Shown here: piece after piece, positions 14,531-19,790 of the stretch
How the letters are laid out: each line of letters opens with the position of its first letter
How positions within the stretch are numbered: the first letter of the stretch is position 1
DNA from: DATKDP01 sp035546335
GTDB taxonomy: Bacteria > Acidobacteriota > Thermoanaerobaculia > Gp7-AA8
Reading direction: 5' to 3'
DNA length: 19,790 nucleotides
NCBI GenBank assembly: GCA_035546335.1
Contig: DATKDP010000018.1
Location: 1 to 19,790 of the forward strand
The notes under the pieces: generated by a model
Database searches by the model: none
Told to the model about the DNA's origin: nothing
Seen by the model: only the letters and a program-made list of their open reading frames with translations
Made by a program: the position numbers and the translations under genes

Positions 14531-15514
14531 ATGAAGAAAACCCTGCTGATCCTCGCACTCACCGCACTCTGCGGCACGCTGGCCGCCGGCGAGATCGTCG
14601 AAGAGGTCGTGGCACGCGTCGGGGACCGTGTGGTCACCCGATCGCTGTACATGAAGCGGTTGACAGAAGGCCTCGCCGAGATGGAAGCGAGGTTGCCACC
14701 CGAAGAGCTGCCTGCACGGCAGACCGAATTCCGGAAAGCTCTGCTCGACGACATGATCAACGAGCTGCTGTTGAAGGACCGGGCCGACCGAATCAACGTC
14801 ACCGTGTCACCGGCCGAGATCGAGGCAGCCGTCGCGAGGCTGAGGCGACAGTTCGGGATCGAAACGGACGAACAGTTCATCGAGTCGCTGCAGCGATCCG
14901 GCCTGACGAGGGCCGACATGGAAGTGCGACTGCGCGACACCCTTCTCACCGAGAAGCTCTTCGCGCGCGAGCTGCGCTCTCGGGATGCTCTCGGCGACCG
15001 CGAGCTGCGCGAGCGCTACGAGCGGGAGAAGGAGCACTATCGTCTACCCGAGCGAGCGAGACTTCGCGAGATCGTGGTTCTCGCTCCCGAAGGAGCGACC
15101 ACGATGATGTTCGAGGAGCTTCGAGCGCGAGCCGATGAGGCCCTGGCGGCAGCCCGACGCGAGCCCGATTTCGCGAAGGTCGTCACGGAGTACTCGGATG
15201 CGCCGAGCAAGTCCGATGGTGGAACCCTCGGAATCGTCGCTCGAGGCGAGCTCCTTCCGGAGCTCGATCGCGCCGTGTTCGACACGCCGGCCTCGACGGT
15301 CGTCGGTCCCGTGCGCACGCGAGCCGGCTATCACATCGTGAAGGTCGAGGAGCGCCTTCCTTCTGAAGTACCGCCGTTCGACGCCATCAAGGATCGACTG
15401 CGGCGCGAAGCGACCGAGGAGACCTTCCAGCGCGATTTGAAAGCCTACCTCGAGAGCCTCCGCAAGGACGCCTTCGTCCAGATCCACGAAGATCGGCTTC
15501 CGACGACGGGGTAG
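14531..15514 (+). CDS. Periplasmic peptidylprolyl isomerase, SurA-like
   Basis: 327 residues from ATG 14531, chosen over GTG 14525 because AAGGA lies seven bases upstream. The signal peptide MKKTLLILALTALCGTLAAG is probably cut near residue 20; its Cys14 does not fit a lipobox. The SurA_N domain spans about 22-150 (EEVVARVGDRVVTRSLYMKR, then LLDDMINELLLKDRADRINV). One parvulin domain spans about 172-275: LREIVVL, EYSDAPSKSDGGTLGIVARGELLPELDRAVF and AGYHIVKVEER. A C-terminal helix returns to the N domain as in SurA. It is a folding factor for outer-membrane proteins. It is a paralogue of the preceding gene; both share EYSDAP and GGxxGxVxRGxLxP. Confidence 0.88.
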   Translation: MKKTLLILALTALCGTLAAGEIVEEVVARVGDRVVTRSLYMKRLTEGLAEMEARLPPEELPARQTEFRKALLDDMINELLLKDRADRINVTVSPAEIEAAVARLRRQFGIETDEQFIESLQRSGLTRADMEVRLRDTLLTEKLFARELRSRDALGDRELRERYEREKEHYRLPERARLREIVVLAPEGATTMMFEELRARADEALAAARREPDFAKVVTEYSDAPSKSDGGTLGIVARGELLPELDRAVFDTPASTVVGPVRTRAGYHIVKVEERLPSEVPPFDAIKDRLRREATEETFQRDLKAYLESLRKDAFVQIHEDRLPTTG

Positions 15515-15555
15515 AGCGTGGCGCGGGTGAGCGGAGACATAACGTGACGCCCTGA

Positions 15556-15585
15556 CCGGTGGTGGCGCTTCGCGCTCACCACCGG
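15556..15585 (+). terminator. Hairpin after the SurA-like gene (possible terminator)
   Basis: CCGGTGGTG pairs with CACCACCGG and the stem continues through a one-base bulge to GCGC/GCGC with a TTC loop. It lies 41 bases after the stop codon. No T run follows, so it may be a factor-dependent end, or simply another intergenic palindrome. Confidence 0.4.
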
Positions 15586-15616
15586 CTGTGTTCCACTCAC
15601 CCCTCCGGGGTGCTTT

Positions 15617-15693
15617 CCGCCTTCTGCCATTTGCCCATCTGCCTTCTGCCTTCTGCCTTCTGCCCTCTGCCCTCTGCCCTCCGCCCTCCGCCT
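15617..15693. repeat. 7-bp tandem repeat tract upstream of radC
   Basis: About eight clear and some degenerate heptamers of TCTGCCT, changing to TCTGCCC and then TCCGCCC along the tract (15638-15693 is regular). It is the same heptamer as in the tracts flanking the four-helix-bundle pseudogene at 69-320. The 15515-15806 gap otherwise holds only the hairpin and a mini-ORF. Confidence 0.85.
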
Positions 15694-15762
15694 CCCCCCG
15701 TGGTACCATTCTCCCGCTGGCCGCCCGCCCCCTCTTCTGCTTCTCGATCTCCGCAGAAGGCA

Positions 15763-15810
15763 ATGAACAATCTCAAGAAGCTGTACATCCTCCCCGGGAG
15801 GTCGTCGTGA
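15763..15810 (+). CDS. Possible 15-codon leader ORF coupled to radC
   Basis: ATG 15763 opens a 15-residue peptide (MNNLKKLYILPGRSS) whose TGA (15808-15810) overlaps the radC GTG (15807-15809). The radC ribosome-binding site GGGAGG lies inside it. Its own ribosome-binding site (AGAAGG, two bases away) is badly spaced, so it may not be translated. Confidence 0.25.
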   Translation: MNNLKKLYILPGRSS

Positions 15811-16484
15811 GCGACACTCTGATCGGCGACCTTCCTCTCGACGAGCGCCCGCGAGAGCGCCTGATGAATCAGGGCTCGCAGAGCCTCTCCGACGCCGAGC
15901 TGCTCGCGATCCTTCTCGGCTCTGGATCGCGTGGACGCAGTGCGATCACCGTGGCGCGTGAGCTTCTGGGCGACGGCCTGCAGACGCTGTCGCGAAGAAA
16001 CTGGCAGGCCACCGTCGGCATTGCAGGAGTCGGCGCGGCGAAGGCGGCCAGGATCGAAGCGGCTCTCGAGCTCGGTCGCCGCCTCGCATCGCGCCTCGAC
16101 ACCGGGAGGGAGCCGATGAACGATCCGGACTCGATGGCGCGTGCTCTGATCGCCCGCTATTCCCATTACGTCCAGGAGCGGCTGGGAGCTCTTTTCCTCG
16201 ATTCCAAGCACCGGCTGATCCGCGAGCGGGAGATCTATGTCGGCACACTCAATGCCACCACGGTCTCGACCCGCGACATCATTCGCATCGCGCTCGAGGA
16301 GCACGCCGCCTCGGTGATCGTCTTTCACAACCACCCCTCGGGGGACCCCTCGCCATCCGGCGAGGACCTGCTCTTCACCCGCCGTCTCGTCGATGCCGGA
16401 CGCCTGATGAGCGTCGACATTCTCGATCATCTGATCCTCGGCACGAATCGCTGGGTCTCGCTCAAGAGGAGAGGAATGATGTGA
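15807..16484 (+). CDS. radC: RadC-family JAB/JAMM metalloprotein (DNA repair protein RadC)
   Basis: 225 residues from GTG 15807, which has an excellent GGGAGG five bases upstream. The frame is open further upstream, but that part encodes only low-complexity repeat sequence. The N-terminal UPF0758 part reads PRERLMNQGSQSLSDAELLAILLGSG. A helix-hairpin-helix follows (GIAGVGAAKAARI, 71-83). The JAMM domain then has FLDSKHRLI, the zinc site His174-x-His176 with Ser178 and Asp187 (HNHPSGDPSPSGED), and DILDHLILG. Fold and metal site are clear. The historic link to recombination repair is disputed, so the reaction is unknown. Both flanks are repeat-rich, and no partner gene is adjacent on the same strand. 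Confidence 0.93.
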   Translation: MSDTLIGDLPLDERPRERLMNQGSQSLSDAELLAILLGSGSRGRSAITVARELLGDGLQTLSRRNWQATVGIAGVGAAKAARIEAALELGRRLASRLDTGREPMNDPDSMARALIARYSHYVQERLGALFLDSKHRLIREREIYVGTLNATTVSTRDIIRIALEEHAASVIVFHNHPSGDPSPSGEDLLFTRRLVDAGRLMSVDILDHLILGTNRWVSLKRRGMM

Positions 16485-16527
16485 GAGATGCAATGGGTAG
16501 GCGCGCGCCGGTGAAGACAACATCTCG

Positions 16528-16540
16528 CGTCATCCTGAGC
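16528..16540. repeat. Fragment of palindromic family E
   Basis: CGTCATCCTGAGC, the outer end of family E, 56 bases upstream of the full copy. The rest of the element is absent. Confidence 0.55.
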
Positions 16541-16583
16541 CTTTTCACAGCGTGCGCGCTGAACCTGAGAGTAATGACAACTC

Positions 16584-16702
16584 CCGTCATCCTGAGCGAG
16601 GCGGGTGGGTGGGCGTGAGCGAAGGATCTGCGATCGGCAACTGTCTAAGAACACAGATCCTTCACTCACACCCGCACCCCTCCCTCGTTCAGGATGACGG
16701 CA
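16584..16702. repeat. Palindromic repeat family E, copy 2
   Basis: Same architecture and orientation as 3901-4020. Its 19-base loop (16633-16651) is identical to copy 1, while the arms carry several differences. Both copies are followed by CACGGCC. Confidence 0.9.
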
Positions 16703-16720
16703 CGGCCAGTGTCATTGAAA

Positions 16721-16757
16721 GCGAGGCGGATGGGTGGGCGTGAGAAGGATGACGGCA
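16721..16757. repeat. Internally deleted copy of family E
   Basis: The left-arm segment (GCGAGGCGGATGGGTGGGCG, then TGAG) runs directly into the right-end sequence AAGGATGACGGCA. The inner arms and the loop are missing, as expected from deletion of a hairpin during replication. Confidence 0.65.
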
Positions 16758-16781
16758 GAGAATGACACGCAGGGACGACTG

Positions 16782-16800
16782 GCGGGCGCGGGACGCCCGC
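16782..16800. repeat. Short GC hairpin
   Basis: GCGGGCG (16782-16788) and CGCCCGC (16794-16800), a perfect 7-bp stem with a 5-base loop, followed by CCCCTGCGGGGG, a second small dyad. No T tail on either strand. Confidence 0.5.
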
Positions 16801-16837
16801 TCTCCCCTGCGGGGGTTGGGTAGATCATGGCAAGCAC

Positions 16838-16917
16838 CCGGACGAAGCTATTGCGCTGCGTCGCGGCGTGGCAAGCCCTCAGCTCTGTCCCTCGCGCAAA
16901 TGCTTCGTCCCTACGAG
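16838..16917. repeat. Palindromic repeat family C, copy 2
   Basis: Ends CCGGACGAAGCT and TGCTTCGTCCCTACGAG are inverse to copy 1 (9435-9517). The centre has GCAAGCCCTCA (16871-16881), identical to the core of family B at 9367 and 9868. Confidence 0.7.
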
Positions 16918-16967
16918 GAGCAGAGTGCGCCCCTGCGATGCACGGGCGATTCGGCGCCTGACGCCGC

Positions 16968-17939
16968 CTATCCTCCCGCCACCGCGGCGCGTGGCTCCTT
17001 TTTCGAGCCGACCTCGGGATAGACCGGCGTGAACCAACCGTAGCGATCGGGAATCTCGCCGTTGATGTAGGCGAAGTACTCGGTCTGAATCTGCTCGGTG
17101 ATCGGCCCCCGTTTGCCGTTGCCGATCGGAATCCGATCGACCGAACGGATCGGTGTCACCTCGGCGGCCGTTCCGGTGAAGAAGACCTCGTCGGCGATGT
17201 AGAGAGCTTCGCGCGGAATGAACGACTCGGTGACCTCGTAGCCGAGATCCTTGGCGATCCGAATCACCGAATGGCGGGTGATCCCGGGGAGAATCGACGA
17301 CCCGAGGTGTGGAGTGAGAATCCTTCCGTCTCGAACGATGAAAATGTTCTCACCCGACCCCTCGCTCACGAAGCCGTTCTGGTTGAGCGCGATGCCCTCC
17401 TGATAGCCGTCGATGGCCGCTTCGGTTCGGATCAGAATCGAATTCATGTAGTTGGCTGTTGCCTTGGCCATCGCGGGGAAGGTGTTGGCAGCCATCCTCG
17501 TCCAGGATGAGACGCGAACGTCGACGCCCTGTTCGATTCCCTCTGCGCCGAGATATTTCCCCCATTTCCAGGCTGCGATGACGATGTCCACCGGGCAGGA
17601 GCCGGGATAGACGCCGAGGGAGTGGAATCCGCGATACACGAGCGGGCGCAGATAACAGTCCTCGAACTCGTTGGCGATGATCACATCGAGACAAGCCTGA
17701 TTGAACTCCTCCATGGTCATCGAAATCTGCATGCGATAGATCTTGCAACTGTCGAAGAGGCGGCGGGTATGATCGGTGAGCCGGAAGACCTCCGGACCTC
17801 GCTCGGTGTTGTAACACCGCGTTCCTTCGAACACGCCGGAACCGTAGTGCATGGCATGGCTGAGAACGTGAATCTTTGCGTCAGCGAAGTCGACCAGCCG
17901 GCCGTTCATCCAGATTTTTTTGACTTCCTCAAACGGCAT
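16968..17939 (-). CDS. ilvE: Branched-chain amino acid aminotransferase (class IV PLP enzyme)
   Basis: 323 residues from ATG 17939, set by a strong AAGGAGGTG five bases upstream. It transfers the amino group between Leu, Ile or Val and 2-oxoglutarate in the cytoplasm, the last step of their synthesis. The class IV fold is evident: IWMNGRLVDFADAKIHVLSHAMHYGSGVFEGTRCY at 9-43, LRPLVYRG near 98-104, catalytic Lys159 in MAKATANYMNS, the cofactor-site signature with Glu193 (GYQEGIALNQNGFVSEGSGENIF) and FFTGTAAEVTPI with the phosphate-binding Thr. E. coli IlvE has its Lys at a nearly identical position (about 159-160). No ilv or leu neighbours are present, so it is a stand-alone gene divergent from the SDR gene. 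Confidence 0.95.
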   Translation of the reverse strand: MPFEEVKKIWMNGRLVDFADAKIHVLSHAMHYGSGVFEGTRCYNTERGPEVFRLTDHTRRLFDSCKIYRMQISMTMEEFNQACLDVIIANEFEDCYLRPLVYRGFHSLGVYPGSCPVDIVIAAWKWGKYLGAEGIEQGVDVRVSSWTRMAANTFPAMAKATANYMNSILIRTEAAIDGYQEGIALNQNGFVSEGSGENIFIVRDGRILTPHLGSSILPGITRHSVIRIAKDLGYEVTESFIPREALYIADEVFFTGTAAEVTPIRSVDRIPIGNGKRGPITEQIQTEYFAYINGEIPDRYGWFTPVYPEVGSKKEPRAAVAGG

Positions 17940-17989
17940 CGATACACCTCCTTCTGGGTTGGCCCGAGGGGGCTGGTGCGGAAGAATCG

Positions 17990-18019
17990 AGTATAGGTTC
18001 CACACTTTTTCAAAGTCAA
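17990..18019 (-). promoter_or_regulatory. Sigma70-type promoter of ilvE
   Basis: TTGACT (18019-18014), an 18-base spacer and TATACT (17995-17990), both 5/6 matches. The predicted transcript starts near 17983 and leaves a leader of about 45 bases with a strong ribosome-binding site. No leader peptide or attenuator is visible. Confidence 0.7.
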
Positions 18020-18183
18020 ATGCCGCGACGCACCCTCTGGTGACACATCGGCTCACCCGTTTCGATGGCGATCTCATTTGGCACGGGAATGCTGGCAATC
18101 TCTGTCGAAATGGCTCCTGCAAGGACCGCGCGCGACCGAAGAGAAGCCTTGTATTTCCCCTCTCGATTCGGGAGGATGAGCCG

Positions 18184-18987
18184 ATGAAGCCGAAAGGCAG
18201 GCGCGCTGTCGTCACCGGAGCCTCGAGCGGAATCGGCCGTGCAACCGCGCTCGCGCTCGCGCGGCAGGGGGCACATCTGGTCATCGCCGCACGAAGGGTG
18301 GAACGTCTCGAGGAGGTCGCATCCTCCTGCCGTGAGATCGGGGCGGTCTGCCATTCCGTGCCGGCCGACGTCGAAAACGCCGATGAATGCGCGGCGCTGA
18401 TCGCCCGGGCGACCGCGCTCCTGGGAGGCGTCGACATCCTCGTGTGCTCCGCAGGCTTCGCACTCTACGATTCGGTCGCCGAAGCGAATCGGGACGAGAT
18501 GCGCGCGATGATGAACGTGAACTACTTCGGCGCCCTGCACGTGATCCAGGCGGTGCTGCCACAAATGCTCGAACGAAGACTCGGGGCGATCGTCAGCATC
18601 TCCTCCGTCTGCGGGATCATGGGCTTCGCGCGGATGGGGGGATACTGTGCGACGAAATTCGCACTCAACGGGCTGACCGAATCGTTGAGGAACGAGCTTC
18701 TTCCCATGGGGATCACCGTCTCGATGGTCTGTCCGAACACGACGGCGACAGAATTCTTCGAAAAAGCCGAGCGCGGGAAGCAGCCGGAGGCTTCGAGACT
18801 GATTCTTGCAATGCCTCCGGAGCGCGTAGCGGCCGCCGTCATCCGTGCAATCGAAACGGGACGATACCGGATCATCGTGCCGTTCTCTGCACTTCTCTAC
18901 ATGAGATTCAAGGAAATCTTTCCTCGCACCGCTCATCTGATGATGCGAGTCACCTCGTCGCTGCTCGAAAGGAGAAGGGAGCGTTGA
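18184..18987 (+). CDS. Short-chain dehydrogenase/reductase (SDR, classical type)
   Basis: 267 residues from ATG 18184, with GGAGG eight bases upstream; the longer open frame lacks a start with such a site. It is an NAD(P)-dependent oxidoreductase of unknown substrate. The cofactor motif TGASSGIG is at 11-18, and ADV (61-63) contacts the adenine ring. The usual NNAG is CSAG at 88-91, an altered but tolerated form. Asn113 (NVNYFG), Ser141 (SISSVCG), Tyr154 and Lys158 (YCATK) give a complete catalytic tetrad. Arg37 and Arg38 after the second strand (IAARRVERL) suggest NADPH. The C-terminal hydrophobic stretch (IIVPFSALLYMRFKEIFP) may touch the membrane, as in SDRs acting on lipids. The stop overlaps the rhomboid start as TTGA, so the two are probably translationally coupled. 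Confidence 0.9.
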   Translation: MKPKGRRAVVTGASSGIGRATALALARQGAHLVIAARRVERLEEVASSCREIGAVCHSVPADVENADECAALIARATALLGGVDILVCSAGFALYDSVAEANRDEMRAMMNVNYFGALHVIQAVLPQMLERRLGAIVSISSVCGIMGFARMGGYCATKFALNGLTESLRNELLPMGITVSMVCPNTTATEFFEKAERGKQPEASRLILAMPPERVAAAVIRAIETGRYRIIVPFSALLYMRFKEIFPRTAHLMMRVTSSLLERRRER

Positions 18988-19646
18988 GACCTTCGCGTAC
19001 TCCGGCCACTACTGCACTCATCGCCATCATCGTCGCCGTCTTCACCGCGGAGATCGTCAAGGGAATCCCTCTTGTCGGCGTCTCCGACGCCGACATTCCA
19101 CGACTCATCGAGATGGGTGCCATCGTCCCGGGCATCTTCGCTCGTGGTGATTACTGGCGACTCGTCGCGGCGATGTTTCTCCACATCGGGATCCTCCACC
19201 TCCTTCTGAACCTCTGGGCTCTGTTTCAGCTCGGCGGGGTCTTCGAGACGATGTTCGGCACGCCGCGCTTCGTCGCGACCTACTTCGTTGCAGGACTCTC
19301 CGCTTCGATCGCCAGCGCATGGAACGCAGGCGGCGTCTCCGCGGGAGCGAGCGGCGCGATCTTCGGGATTCTCGGAGCGCTGATCTTCGCCATCCGCCGC
19401 TCACCCGTCTGGAGGCACGAGCCGTGGACGAAGAATTTCACGCGCCAGCTCATCGGATGGGCGGCTCTCAATGTCGTCGTCGGCTTCACCGTTCCCGGCA
19501 TCGACAACGCGGCCCATCTCGGTGGATTCGCCATGGGCCTGCTTCTCGGATTCGTTCCGCATCGGGTGCCACCACCCCCACCGGGTCGCTATGTCATCGA
19601 CACCGAGGCGAGACGGCCGGGCGGCGAGATTCCGTGGGACCGGTGA
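18984..19646 (+). CDS. Rhomboid-family intramembrane serine protease
   Basis: 220 residues from TTG 18984, with AAGGAG nine bases upstream. The start overlaps the SDR stop as TTGA, and the longer frame upstream is a shadow of the SDR gene. Six hydrophobic helices are visible, starting at about 9-25. The family motifs are intact: HIGILHLLLNLWAL with His72 and Asn76 in TM2, the nucleophile Ser123 in GASG (TM4), and His178 in AAHLGGFAMGLLLG (TM6). The Ser-His dyad cleaves membrane proteins within the bilayer. The C-terminal tail (about 193-220) is Pro-rich and cytosolic. The substrate is unknown. The overlap with an oxidoreductase gene suggests a shared process, which the sequence does not reveal. 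Confidence 0.93.
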   Translation: MRPSRTPATTALIAIIVAVFTAEIVKGIPLVGVSDADIPRLIEMGAIVPGIFARGDYWRLVAAMFLHIGILHLLLNLWALFQLGGVFETMFGTPRFVATYFVAGLSASIASAWNAGGVSAGASGAIFGILGALIFAIRRSPVWRHEPWTKNFTRQLIGWAALNVVVGFTVPGIDNAAHLGGFAMGLLLGFVPHRVPPPPPGRYVIDTEARRPGGEIPWDR

Positions 19647-19708
19647 GGGACGGGTGGACGAGGTAGCCTAAGCCTACCCGAAAATATTTGAAATTTGAGA
19701 GTCAAAGG

Positions 19709-19737
19709 CCGGGCTCGGGTCCGGGCTCGGGCTCGGG
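19709..19737. repeat. Short GGGCTC-type tandem repeat
   Basis: About four GGGCTC/GGGTCC hexamers in the spacer after the rhomboid gene. The remaining 19647-19790 sequence shows no gene. Confidence 0.6.
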
Positions 19738-19790
19738 AAACGCGCCGGTTGCCTGCTTCGGGACTGAACCTGGTCGGAGTTGAGTATCTC

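Larger units (their letters stand above)
16485..16967. other. Gene-free region of about 480 bp with several palindromic repeats
   Basis: No gene is supported on either strand. It holds a fragment of family E (16528-16540), a full E copy, an internally deleted E copy, a small GC hairpin and a family C element. Both flanking genes, radC and ilvE, converge on it and no T-tailed terminator is visible, so the repeat hairpins may end both transcripts. Confidence 0.75.

Noticed and set aside
19680..19700. AT-rich patch as a promoter or terminator after the rhomboid gene
   Set aside because: The preceding stem is only five base pairs and there is no clear T run or box pair.

Overview
The window is a stretch of high-GC chromosome, most likely from an Acidobacteriota-type bacterium. 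This is inferred, not proven. The support is the acidobacterial style of VWA protein, an Mfd gene followed by two parvulin-type isomerase genes, Gram-negative envelope machinery (an RND pump with an outer-membrane channel, SurA-like foldases, lipoproteins), and many intergenic palindromic and 7-bp-period repeats.

Layout. Positions 1-3478 (minus) hold a heavy-metal efflux operon of the Czc/Cus type. It runs from a small His-rich exported protein to a TolC-like channel (czcC type), a membrane-fusion lipoprotein (czcB type) and the first 21 codons of the RND pump (czcA type), which leaves the window. Between czcB and czcA sits a broken four-helix-bundle (S23/IVP family) gene enclosed by inverted tracts of a 7-bp repeat. 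Positions 3479-4099 carry tRNA-Gly(CCC) with encoded CCA, a terminator-like hairpin, and a 120-bp palindromic repeat. Positions 4100-5086 (minus) encode a Xer-like tyrosine recombinase in which the usual catalytic Lys is Arg. It is divergent from a tightly overlapping plus-strand operon: a GNAT protein, a TPR/SLT lytic-transglycosylase lipoprotein and a VWA protein (5241-9212).

Positions 9213-10042 contain no gene. They hold a pile of palindromic repeats from at least four types, ending in a 14-bp (7+7) tandem repeat that abuts the mfd start codon. Then come mfd (10043-13498), two parvulin-like periplasmic isomerases, a tandem 7-bp repeat region, and radC (15807-16484). Positions 16485-16967 are a second repeat cluster that shares families with the first cluster and with the tRNA region. 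Finally ilvE (minus, with a convincing sigma70-type promoter) is divergent from an SDR oxidoreductase gene overlapping a rhomboid protease gene by TTGA. The last 140 bp hold only a short GGGCTC-type repeat.

The genes are largely housekeeping and envelope functions: metal export, cell-wall turnover, outer-membrane protein folding, DNA repair, and branched-chain amino acid metabolism. No CRISPR array, phage module, toxin-antitoxin pair or defence system is visible. The unusual content is in the spacers: (i) a degenerate four-helix-bundle gene delimited by inverted heptad tracts, which looks like a small mobile or recombining cassette inside an efflux operon; (ii) several palindromic repeat families, two of which share an identical 11-base core despite different arms; (iii) heptad tracts placed where ribosome-binding sites should be.
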